From the NCBI RefSeq assembly GCF_020519665.1, contig NZ_CP084703.1, positions 1,178,001-1,242,000 on the forward strand: 64,000 nt of DNA. Direction: 5' to 3'. A program made the position numbers and the translations under genes. How positions within the stretch are numbered: position 1 is the first letter of the stretch; the number at the start of each line of letters is the position of its first letter. The notes beneath the pieces were generated by a model. It worked only from the letters and a program-made list of their open reading frames with translations. It searched no databases and had not been told where the DNA came from. The DNA is from Bacillus shivajii (GTDB lineage Bacteria; Bacillota; Bacilli; Bacillales; Salisediminibacteriaceae). Of this stretch, positions 52,896-60,299 are shown piece after piece.

Positions 52896-53725
52896 TACTT
52901 ACCTCCTTTAATTAAAAAATAGCCAAGATTTCTAACAAAAATGGAAGCTGCTTGACCGAAAATAAGCCACCATGGCTGGTATTTCTTCTGTTTCGTGTAC
53001 ATGGATTTGCAGATGATTTTGGCCACATGGTTTGGTGACATGGCTGGCACATCTTGGTATGCATCAGTTGGTTTAATCATAGGTGTTTTTACTAATGGTA
53101 AATATATGGTTGTTGTTGTTATATCTTTATCTTTTAACTCAGGAGAAACAGATCTAAGCCAAACATCAAAAGCAGATTTCGATGCTTGATAAGCAGCGAA
53201 ATAAGGAACAGGTGATAGCAAGGCATTTACTGTCGATATGTTGATTATTTGCCCATGGTTTTTATTAAGAATAGGGATAAGAGATATCAGTATATGTACT
53301 GGTGCAAAATAATTGATTGCCATCGTTCGTGTGAAATCATGATAACGATCTAAAGATTCAAAGATGGATCTTCTAATTGAAAGTCCTGCATTACTTACTA
53401 CGATGTCTAAGCCATTTGGAAGTTCATGAAGAAATGTTAGAAGATGTTCCCTCTCATCTTCATTTCTAAGATCAGCTTGAAAAATACTAATTTTGGCAGA
53501 TTTGGTTGCTAATTTGCTTCTTATCTTTGAAAGCTTTTCTCCTCTTCTCGCAACTAAGATTAAATGGCAACGAATGTTGGCTAACTGATAGGTTAATTGC
53601 TCACCTATTCCAGAACTCGCACCAGTGATAAGGATAGACTTTCCAGCAATGTGGTGTTTTAGTTTCTTCTTATTCAAGTAAGTAGGTAAAAATAAACATG
53701 ACTCTACAAAACGATAACTTTGCAT
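52895..53725 (-). CDS. Short-chain dehydrogenase/reductase
   Basis: Protein of 276 residues. The NAD(P)-binding loop is SILITGASSGIGEQL, the NNAG-equivalent is VSNAGLSI, and YFAAYQASK carries the catalytic tyrosine and lysine (YxxxK), with an upstream serine in NISTVNALLS. This is a classical SDR. Paired with the acyl-CoA synthetase it may reduce an acyl or keto intermediate, but the substrate is unknown. It has an extra N-terminus and C-terminus compared with minimal SDRs. Confidence 0.88.
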   Translation of the reverse strand: MQSYRFVESCLFLPTYLNKKKLKHHIAGKSILITGASSGIGEQLTYQLANIRCHLILVARRGEKLSKIRSKLATKSAKISIFQADLRNEDEREHLLTFLHELPNGLDIVVSNAGLSIRRSIFESLDRYHDFTRTMAINYFAPVHILISLIPILNKNHGQIINISTVNALLSPVPYFAAYQASKSAFDVWLRSVSPELKDKDITTTTIYLPLVKTPMIKPTDAYQDVPAMSPNHVAKIICKSMYTKQKKYQPWWLIFGQAASIFVRNLGYFLIKGGK

Positions 53726-53854
53726 ATGTACACCTATTTCACTAATAAAATTCGTTCACAATAATATATTGAAATGATAGCTTGTTAGCTTGTTAGAAAT
53801 TGACATTAAAATGTGAAGTGAATTTCTCAATTAAATTATATTTTTCTGCAGTTT

Positions 53855-54373
53855 GAATCAATTTCATAACTCAAAATAAGATGCGAATTTCCGAATGATG
53901 AGCGTGAACTTCACTTCAGACAGGCGCTTTCCCGAGGGCTTGTCTTCAGCTAACTTAGGCTCGACAGCTCTTCGCCTAAGTGGATCTTCAGCTCGTTGCT
54001 CCTGCGCCACTACGCTTGCTCGTCGCAGGTAAAGAGTGCTCCTGCGCCACTACGCTTGCTCGTCGCAGGTAAAGAGTGCTCCTGCGGTTACTCGTCGCAG
54101 ATAAACAGTGTTCCTGCGATTACTCGTCGCAGCTCGAAGCAGTTCGAAGAAGTATTGCTCGTCGTTGTCCTGCGATTACTCGTCACAGATAAACAGTGCT
54201 CCTGCGGTTACTCGTCGCAGCTCGGAGCAGTTCGAAGAAGTATTGCTCGTCGCTGATCCTCCGAGAGTCGCCGTCTTTTGTTACGTTCACTTACAAATAT
54301 AACGTACTATTAATGAAACATTTATCATATCATTCGTTTCATTGCTCAAAAAACGGAATGATGAAATTGATTC
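53855..54373 (-). mobile_element. MITE-like element, copy 3 (expanded, inverted)
   Basis: The ends GAATCAATTTCATAA (53855-53869) and TGATGAAATTGATTC (54359-54373) are inverted with one mismatch. The flanks are AGTTT on both sides (53850-53854 and 54374-54378), a perfect 5-bp duplication. The orientation is opposite to copy 1. Its middle is enlarged by six variants of CCTGCG...CGTCGCAG starting at 54001, 54041, 54081, 54113, 54169 and 54201, each able to form a small hairpin. Frames through it are repetitive and not genes. Confidence 0.85.
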
Positions 54374-54500
54374 AGTTTATATGACCTTTAATTATATTTT
54401 TTTAACTCTTCCACTCTTCGTTTAGTTTAACATGACTTTCCAGTTTGAGATCTGAAAAAAGAGCTGCCAACATTACAACTCGAAATATTACTAACGCTCT

Positions 54501-54517
54501 CCGTTAGATTAAGTGAA
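54501..54517 (+). repeat. CCGTTAGATTAAGTGAA tail repeat (R1)
   Basis: The tail motif lies 23 bases from the 3' end of the next minus-strand gene. CTAACG/CGTTAG (54491-54506) forms a small hairpin around it. Relatives occur at 57361 and 58077. Confidence 0.55.
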
Positions 54518-54540
54518 AAACATCACATATCCACCAACAT

Positions 54541-54990
54541 TCACCCTAATGATTCTGCTATTTTTAATAACTCTTCTTCATTTAAATCGCCGCCATCTAA
54601 GCTGTATGATACACCTTTATCTATCCATTGAATGATGTTATTTTCACGAGTGATAAGACCAGAATTATTATTTATCTTAATTTCTTCCCAATTAAAATTT
54701 TTTGGTTTTTCCAACTCTACTAATGAAGCCATGAATGTCACTCCAAACCCATTATCAGATACACCATATATTTCGATTTTAGTTTGTTTTTCATCATGGA
54801 AAATGATGTTAGCCCCATCCCAATTCACATCTCCTAAATACATAGGAAACTTAATTTCAAACTCTAAATCATTTAAAGCATTTTCTATCTCATTATAGTT
54901 TTTCTCGGTAATCTTTACTGATTCATTTGTAAAGAAATATAAAGACCCTAATAATAAAATCATGATGATAATCATTGAAGTATTTTTCAT
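54541..54990 (-). CDS. Exported or membrane-anchored protein of unknown function
   Basis: Protein of 149 residues. The N-terminus has a hydrophobic anchor (MIIIMILLLGSLYFFTNES) and no lipobox, so it is either a membrane-tethered or a secreted protein. The rest is a small domain ending WIDKGVSYSLDGGDLNEEEL, resembling the DUF4367 style of sequence, but I am not certain. A GGGGGAT-type site precedes the ATG. It is the first of a row of small proteins separated by repeated hairpins. Confidence 0.6.
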   Translation of the reverse strand: MKNTSMIIIMILLLGSLYFFTNESVKITEKNYNEIENALNDLEFEIKFPMYLGDVNWDGANIIFHDEKQTKIEIYGVSDNGFGVTFMASLVELEKPKNFNWEEIKINNNSGLITRENNIIQWIDKGVSYSLDGGDLNEEELLKIAESLG

Positions 54991-55036
54991 GTTTATCCCC
55001 CTTCTCTTATTTTGTAATGCACCACTGAAACAAGAG

Positions 55037-55076
55037 CAGCGACAGCTTATTCAGCTATCGCACCCGTTTGTAGAAC
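55037..55076 (+). repeat. Hairpin plus CCCGTTTG tail (R2)
   Basis: GCGA (55039-55042) pairs with TCGC (55058-55061), followed by ACCCGTTTG. It lies between two minus-strand genes, about 35 bases from the 3' end of the next one. Confidence 0.5.
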
Positions 55077-55110
55077 AAAGAAAAGATGGCAAATTTCTAA
55101 CTCATACTTT

Positions 55111-55698
55111 TTATGATGAAGGTATCTCTATTACCTTATAATCTGGATGGATTAACCTTTTACCTTCTTTTTCATCAGACCCAACCCCAACGGTTATACT
55201 GAATATCTCTGATGTACCAATCGTTTCTTTGTCAATATCCAATTCGATTATTACTGCTCCTTTTCCACCACCTGTTGGGTAATAACGGTTTGTTCCAATT
55301 TCTATCATATTATTTTTAGCTTCTTCATTCGTCCATATCGTTACATAGTCTTCAGAAGTTTTCTCATTTATATCTTTAGGATCACTACTCATCACACTTG
55401 AAATATGCCAATTTTTAGGTGTATAGAATACTACTCCACCCCAATCGTTAGGGTCTATGTCAATCCATGCAACTATTTTGGCATGTTCAGGAACCCCTTC
55501 TTCTCCAATTAGAAATACTGTCCCTTTTACTGATGTAACCAATTCTGTCGAGTTAGAACTTACAATAAATTCTTTGGTGTTAACTATATGCTTTTTGGTT
55601 GTTGCAACTTCACCATCATTATTGACTTTTTCATTACAGCCAGTGATTATTATAGTTAGTAAAATTAAAGCTGTTATAACTAAGAAAATGTATTTCAT
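55111..55698 (-). CDS. Lipoprotein of unknown function
   Basis: Protein of 195 residues with a lipoprotein signal: MKYIFLVITALILLTIIITGC, cysteine at residue 21. The mature part is a compact domain (EFIVSSNSTELVTSVKGTVF ... VVFYTPKNWHISSVMSSDPK). No family was recognised. GGGGGGAG precedes the ATG at 55698. It is probably exposed on the outer face of the membrane. Confidence 0.65.
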   Translation of the reverse strand: MKYIFLVITALILLTIIITGCNEKVNNDGEVATTKKHIVNTKEFIVSSNSTELVTSVKGTVFLIGEEGVPEHAKIVAWIDIDPNDWGGVVFYTPKNWHISSVMSSDPKDINEKTSEDYVTIWTNEEAKNNMIEIGTNRYYPTGGGKGAVIIELDIDKETIGTSEIFSITVGVGSDEKEGKRLIHPDYKVIEIPSS

Positions 55699-55750
55699 AA
55701 CTCCCCCCGACCTTGTATTATTTTCTTTCGCCAAATGCTTTGTTAGTACA

Positions 55751-55796
55751 AGAAGCGACTACTCTTGTTAAGCAATCGCTACCCGTTTCTTTAAGT
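55751..55796 (+). repeat. Hairpin plus CCCGTTTCTTTAAGT tail (R3)
   Basis: AGCGA (55754-55758) pairs with TCGCT (55776-55780), followed by ACCCGTTTCTTTAAGT (55781-55796). It lies in the gap between divergent lipoprotein genes. Its stem and tail match R2 and R5. Confidence 0.55.
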
Positions 55797-56081
55797 ACAC
55801 TCTTTCACAAACTTCATTTTTCTCACACTGAGTTTAACATAAATTAACCGTTATTCTTCCAATAAAATAAACGATCTCTCTTATATGTAACTAGTTCAGT
55901 TTTGGAGTAGAATTTTTAATTTAGCAGTCCAAAATAAACTACTTTTTTGTCTATATTTGCAAACGAAGAAATCGTAAAATATCGTTTTATGCAAAGGTAA
56001 TAGTAATGATTAGTTGAAACATTAGTTAAAGTTGGTTCGTAAATGTAATTGAAGACACAAGAGTTTTATTTAAAAGAAGGG

Positions 56082-56663
56082 ATGATTTTTATCAAAAAAT
56101 TAGTAATTAGTTTAAGTGCATTTGTGTTACTGCTTGGAGCGTGTGGCACAACATCACAAGGGGAGACAGTTAAAGGTGAGTTAAATCCTCTAAATGATAG
56201 TTTTATTGTAGATAAACATGAAGAATTTGCAAATAAACTGAAAGAAGACGGATATGCAAAGGAAGAGGCGAATGAAGAGGCGTTTAAAGTCCAGCTTCGA
56301 GAAGTTGCCTTATTAAATAGAGCAACAGAAGTAGGAATTGAAGTATCTGACAAGGAAGCTGGAAAAAGAGCCGAAGAAATGCGAGAGCAATTAGAAATTG
56401 GCAAAGGTCAGAATACTGAATTTGTTTTAGAAAAAATAGACGAACTAATCGCTGAATTAAATATAACTGAAGATGAATATTGGAGCGAATATGTAATAAA
56501 TAGCTATAAGTCCCAAATCATGCAAGAAAAATTAAGAGAATATGAATTGAAAGAGAACGCTCAAACGAATTGGAATGAGCGCTCACAAGAAATCATCGAA
56601 GAATTTATGGAAAATGAAGCTGAACAAATCAAAAAGTTTAAAAGTGAAGTAGGAATGAGTTGA
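56082..56663 (+). CDS. Lipoprotein with SurA-N-like helical domain
   Basis: Protein of 193 residues. The signal KKLVISLSAFVLLLGAC ends in a lipobox (LGAC), so the mature protein is lipid-anchored. The remainder is highly charged and helical (EEMREQLEIGKGQNTEF, ITEDEYWSEYVINSYKSQIM), resembling the SurA/PrsA N-terminal chaperone region, though no catalytic parvulin domain is present. The ATG at 56082 follows AAGAAGGG closely, so the true start could differ by a few codons. Confidence 0.6.
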   Translation: MIFIKKLVISLSAFVLLLGACGTTSQGETVKGELNPLNDSFIVDKHEEFANKLKEDGYAKEEANEEAFKVQLREVALLNRATEVGIEVSDKEAGKRAEEMREQLEIGKGQNTEFVLEKIDELIAELNITEDEYWSEYVINSYKSQIMQEKLREYELKENAQTNWNERSQEIIEEFMENEAEQIKKFKSEVGMS

Positions 56664-56668
56664 ACGAG

Positions 56669-56699
56669 TTAAAGAGCTTGGAAACTCCAAGCTCTTTAA
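56669..56699. terminator. Terminator after the SurA-like lipoprotein
   Basis: A perfect 14-bp stem (TTAAAGAGCTTGGA / TCCAAGCTCTTTAA) with a 3-base loop between convergent genes. Confidence 0.85.
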
Positions 56700-56712
56700 T
56701 CTCTTAATAATC

Positions 56713-56730
56713 CTAACGCAACCCGTTCGC
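56713..56730 (+). repeat. CTAACGCAACCCGTTCGC repeat (R4)
   Basis: A degenerate copy of the ACGC-ACCCGTT part of the repeat series, about 70 bases from the 3' end of the next minus-strand gene. Confidence 0.35.
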
Positions 56731-56801
56731 CATCCATGAAGCATTACTTCAACACAGAAAATGAAAGTTAACTGCGTTCTTTCATGGTAGTTAAACAAGC
56801 T

Positions 56802-57209
56802 TTAAGCATGTTTTTCTTTTGTTAACGAGCGTACCAAAATTATTCCCGCAAAGACAAAGGTGATATTACGAACCGATTCTGTTAGTAAAGGAGTTACAAT
56901 TGGAGGATTCAAACTAGTTCCAAATATATTATGTATAACTATAACCACAATGGAGAATCCATATGGCAAGATAGCGATCATTAAAAGTATCACCGATGGT
57001 ACGATTAACCAATTAACGTTTACACCTGACTTAAAAATAGTTAGAATTTTCCTCCACTCAATGAGTATTCCAAACATGACACATAAAACTGACAATAAAA
57101 CATTGGTTTCAGTGATATCACGCGTATTTCCTTGCATATTAACCATTAAGTTAAGAATGAAAATACCAATGATTGATAAAATGGTGTAAATTATGACCTG
57201 TTTTTTCAT
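56802..57209 (-). CDS. Small multi-pass membrane protein
   Basis: Protein of 135 residues with four hydrophobic segments (IIYTILSIIGIFILNLMV, VLLSVLCVMFGILIEW, WLIVPSVILLMIAILPYGF and ITFVFAGIILVRSL). GGAGGCGTTCG precedes the ATG. It ends in a short basic tail (LTKEKHA). It is unrelated to any family I recognise. A small-protein row surrounds it. Confidence 0.65.
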   Translation of the reverse strand: MKKQVIIYTILSIIGIFILNLMVNMQGNTRDITETNVLLSVLCVMFGILIEWRKILTIFKSGVNVNWLIVPSVILLMIAILPYGFSIVVIVIHNIFGTSLNPPIVTPLLTESVRNITFVFAGIILVRSLTKEKHA

Positions 57210-57330
57210 CGAACGCCTCCTATAAATCTTAAACCTTATTGTGCTAAACTTCTTCTCAATACTTCAATAGCCTTTGTACTCTATTTTAATGTTAACACTC
57301 ATTCCGTTTTATTTAGCATAAAAATGTAAA

Positions 57331-57379
57331 AGAGCGTCTCCGCTTGTTGCAAAAACGCACCCCGTTAGTTTGAGTGAAA
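57331..57379 (+). repeat. Hairpin plus CCCCGTTAGTTTGAGTGAA tail (R5)
   Basis: GCGT (57334-57337) pairs with ACGC (57355-57358), a change on both arms relative to GCGA/TCGC of R2 and R3, which keeps the pairing. The tail at 57361-57379 is the clearest of the series. It lies 36 bases from the 3' end of the VanZ-like gene. Confidence 0.6.
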
Positions 57380-57414
57380 TTATTCTCAATATTTTTATAT
57401 CATTTATAATTTTA

Positions 57415-57975
57415 TTATGATTGAACCTTGGTGGGTTTAAAATAGAGATGATAATACTGTTTTATTTTTCTAAAAATAATAAAAGCAATTACTCCCCCTA
57501 AAGTATTTAATATCAAATCATCAACATTAAATGTTCGTGTTAAAGTTAAACCAAAGTAAGTAAATACTAATTGATATACTTCTATGAAGAAACTAACTGA
57601 AAATATTATTAAAACAGCTTTTTTCATACTCCTTACATCAAACAATAACGATAAATAAACACCTAAAGGGGCAAGCATTATGAGGTTATAAAAAGATAGC
57701 TTTATAGTATTCCAAAAATACCAGCTGCCAACCTCAAAAAATAATATATCCCTAACGAAGTAAAAAGGAATTAGTTGAAAACTTAAATATGTATCTTCAA
57801 AAGGTGGGAAAAAAAGATAACCAATTGTACGGTCAGCTACAAATAAAAGGTAAAAAAGAAAACTATATAAAATTGCCCTTTTGAATAAATTTTTTGACCT
57901 ATATCTTATAAAATCAATAATGATGAATAGTATAACAGCATATGCCCCGCCAAAAGTAATAATTGAATTAAACAC
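57415..57975 (-). CDS. VanZ-like membrane protein
   Basis: Protein of 186 residues with four to five hydrophobic helices. LIMLAPLGVYLSLLF and FFIEVYQLVFTYFGLTLTRTFNVDDLILNTLGG match the VanZ signature (E..Q....R.FD..D...N..G). The family is found in glycopeptide resistance loci and elsewhere; its role is unclear. It is in a row with small membrane proteins and not near other resistance genes. Confidence 0.85.
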   Translation of the reverse strand: MFNSIITFGGAYAVILFIIIDFIRYRSKNLFKRAILYSFLFYLLFVADRTIGYLFFPPFEDTYLSFQLIPFYFVRDILFFEVGSWYFWNTIKLSFYNLIMLAPLGVYLSLLFDVRSMKKAVLIIFSVSFFIEVYQLVFTYFGLTLTRTFNVDDLILNTLGGVIAFIIFRKIKQYYHLYFKPTKVQS

Positions 57976-58076
57976 AATATATTTCTCCTTTTCATGCTTA
58001 TATATATTACAACTTATTTAATTCGTAATAGCATAACTATATATATTCAAATATCACTCCTTTCTTAGCAAACTCC

Positions 58077-58093
58077 CCATTAGTTTAAGTGAA
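58077..58093 (+). repeat. CCATTAGTTTAAGTGAA tail repeat (R6)
   Basis: The tail motif without a clear hairpin, about 145 bases from the 3' end of the YhzD-like gene. Close to R1 and R5. Confidence 0.5.
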
Positions 58094-58183
58094 TAAATCA
58101 CAAGATAATATATTATTCCTGTTCTCATTTTAACAATAATAACCATTTCGGTTTTAGTGAAGCCTTATATGACAACAAAAAAT

Positions 58184-58215
58184 TGACTAACAAATCGGTT
58201 GAAATTTGTTAGTCA
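58184..58215 (-). terminator. Terminator of the YhzD-like gene
   Basis: TGACTAACAAAT pairs with ATTTGTTAGTCA (12 bp), and on the minus strand a T-rich tail follows. Confidence 0.85.
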
Positions 58216-58237
58216 TACTAAAGCTCGACTTCTTTTT

Positions 58238-58423
58238 TTATTGGTGAAAATGAACGAGTCCTCCTGATGAGCGAACAACACGGCTAGGGTTATCAAGTAA
58301 GTTTTCTTTAGTAAGTCGTGAAAGGCCAGTTTCTTTTGCTTCTTGATCATTTGTTGCTTCGAAGATTTCGTTTAATAAATGATTTCCTTTTTTATCGTAA
58401 GCAGTTAAAAAATATTTTGACAT
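58238..58423 (-). CDS. yhzD: YhzD-like small protein
   Basis: Protein of 61 residues, the length of B. subtilis YhzD. It reads MSKYFLTAYDKKGNHLLNE with FEATNDQEAKETG, a pattern that fits that family. AAAGGAGGAG precedes the ATG. Nearby yhaO and yhaN homologues fit the B. subtilis yha region. Its function is unknown. Confidence 0.7.
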   Translation of the reverse strand: MSKYFLTAYDKKGNHLLNEIFEATNDQEAKETGLSRLTKENLLDNPSRVVRSSGGLVHFHQ

Positions 58424-58560
58424 AATGACTCCTCCTTTCCCTTTACAAGTTCCATTCTAAATATTCGGCAAATTTAAATCAAGAAGAATGATTTTGCGTT
58501 CAATTATTCACCATTCGCCTATAAAGTGAATAAGATGGGCATTGGAAGGAGGAGATACGT

Positions 58561-58929
58561 ATGCATGAAAATGATATGAAAAAACTTTGTCATGACCACA
58601 TGCACCGTTATGTTATGGTGACAACGAGGGATCACCAGCAATATGACGGAATCGTTGAACACGTAGACGATGAAAACCTTTATTTGGCGGTGCCAAATAC
58701 GGACTGGGATATGCATGAACAAATGATGCCACAAGGTTATGGCGGTGGATTCGGGTATGGTTTTGATGAAAGTATGACAAGAGGTTTTTATCCGTTTGGA
58801 GGTTATAGTTATTCGCCATACTATTCACCATATTATTCTCCATATTATCGCCCTAGACGAAGAAGGTTTAGAAGACTTATTTTACCACTAGCGGCATTAA
58901 CGGCATTATCTGTCCTGCCTTACTACTAA
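58561..58929 (+). CDS. Sm-like N-terminus with Gly/Tyr-rich and basic C-terminus
   Basis: Protein of 122 residues. The first 55 residues (HRYVMVTTRDHQQYDGIVEH, VDDENLYLAVP) look like an Sm-like/small beta-barrel fold. The middle is glycine- and tyrosine-rich with a repeat SPYYSPYYSPYYRP. The C-terminus has RRRRFRR and a hydrophobic end (LILPLAALTALSVLPYY). This is like the unnamed spore- or membrane-associated proteins of Bacillaceae. GGAAGGAGGAG precedes the ATG. No role is known. Confidence 0.65.
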   Translation: MHENDMKKLCHDHMHRYVMVTTRDHQQYDGIVEHVDDENLYLAVPNTDWDMHEQMMPQGYGGGFGYGFDESMTRGFYPFGGYSYSPYYSPYYSPYYRPRRRRFRRLILPLAALTALSVLPYY

Positions 58930-58943
58930 AATGATTAGATTGT

Positions 58944-58990
58944 GAGACTGTCTTTTTACCGATATTAACGACGAGGCAGTCTCTTTATTT
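58944..58990 (+). terminator. Terminator after the Sm-like gene
   Basis: GAGACTG (58944-58950) pairs with CAGTCTC (58977-58983), followed by a T-rich tail. Confidence 0.75.
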
Positions 58991-59066
58991 TCGAATGCAT
59001 ACGAACGTTCATTCGCTTTTGTGTTATAATCTCGGTAACAAAGCTCTATTTAAAGGAGGCATTTTG

Positions 59067-60299
59067 ATGGTAAAATTCATTCATTGTGCTGATGTTCACT
59101 TAGGACGTTCCATTCATATTGAAGCTGGAATGCCTTCCTCAATGAAAGAAACCGTGTTAACAGCCACGTACATTTCATTTAAAAACATCATAGATAAAGC
59201 AATCGAAGAAAAAGTAGACTTTTTAATTATTAGTGGTGACCTTTATGATCATGAACATCGCTCATTACGAGGGCAATGGTTCGTAAAGAAGCAAGTTGAA
59301 AGACTGAACGAACATCATATTCGTGTTTTTATTATTCACGGTAATCATGATCCGATCGTTGAAAAACAGTCATTTATTCATTTACCAAACAATGTTCACG
59401 TTTTTTCTTCAGAAGGTGAACAAGTTAAGGTCGTCACCTCAGGTGATGAAAGAGTTTGCATTCATGGGTTTAGCTACCCTGAAAAAGCTTATACTGATAA
59501 CCCTACTTGCTTATATGAAGATGCAGTTGAAAATCAAGGTTATCATATTGGTGTTCTTCATGGCCAAGAAAAGACGAATCAGGAGCATGAACCATATGCC
59601 CCCTTCGCATTACGCGATTTGTTACAAAAAGGTTATCATTATTGGGCTTTAGGACATATTCACGAGCGGAAGGTATTATCTACTCACCCTCCGGTCATAT
59701 ACTCTGGAAATGTACAAGGTGCCCATAGAAAAGAGAAGGGGCCAAAAGGTGCATATCTTGTGCAGTTTAATGGTAATGAAGTAGAGACCGAATTCTTTGA
59801 AACAGCCCCACTCATTTGGGTTGAACAAAACGTTTCAATCGATGATGTTGATACAATCGATGCTCTCGTTCAAGACATGATTGACGAACTTCCACAAAAA
59901 GAAGGTGACACAACATTTCTCATTGATTTGAAAATAATTGGTGAGGGGCCTCTCCACCTTTATTTAAAAAAGGAAGAACATCGTGATGAGCTATTAACTC
60001 TATTAAGAGAAGAAGTGGATGAACATTGTTGGGTACATCGGTTAGAAGTTTTAACTTCACCAGTCATTGATAGAGATTCTATCAGAAAACAAGAACATTT
60101 ACTCGGCGATATTGTAAGAATTAGCGAACAAGAGAAACAAGACTTTCAAGCATTTGATGATACGATTAGTAAGCTTCAAACGAATCGTTTGATGAAAAAA
60201 TATATAGAACCATTTTCAGAAGACGAGAAAGTCCAAATTATTGATTCGGCTGAAAAGATGTTACTGTCCTCATTAATGGAAGAGGAGGAAGAGCAATGA
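59067..60299 (+). CDS. yhaO: SbcD-like DNA repair exonuclease YhaO
   Basis: Protein of 410 residues. The metallophosphoesterase motifs are CADVHLGRS (D9, H11), ISGDLYDHE, IIHGNHDP and ALGHIHER, and binding-residue spacing is normal. It is the nuclease partner of YhaN. AAAGGAGG precedes the ATG at 59067, preferred to 58995. yhaN overlaps its stop by four bases (ATGA), so the two are co-translated, as in B. subtilis. Confidence 0.92.
   Translation: MVKFIHCADVHLGRSIHIEAGMPSSMKETVLTATYISFKNIIDKAIEEKVDFLIISGDLYDHEHRSLRGQWFVKKQVERLNEHHIRVFIIHGNHDPIVEKQSFIHLPNNVHVFSSEGEQVKVVTSGDERVCIHGFSYPEKAYTDNPTCLYEDAVENQGYHIGVLHGQEKTNQEHEPYAPFALRDLLQKGYHYWALGHIHERKVLSTHPPVIYSGNVQGAHRKEKGPKGAYLVQFNGNEVETEFFETAPLIWVEQNVSIDDVDTIDALVQDMIDELPQKEGDTTFLIDLKIIGEGPLHLYLKKEEHRDELLTLLREEVDEHCWVHRLEVLTSPVIDRDSIRKQEHLLGDIVRISEQEKQDFQAFDDTISKLQTNRLMKKYIEPFSEDEKVQIIDSAEKMLLSSLMEEEEEQ

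Noticed and set aside
53998-54260. Hairpin array in copy 3 as a possible CRISPR
   Set aside because: Unit lengths vary from 32 to 56 bp with no distinct spacers and it lies inside a MITE.
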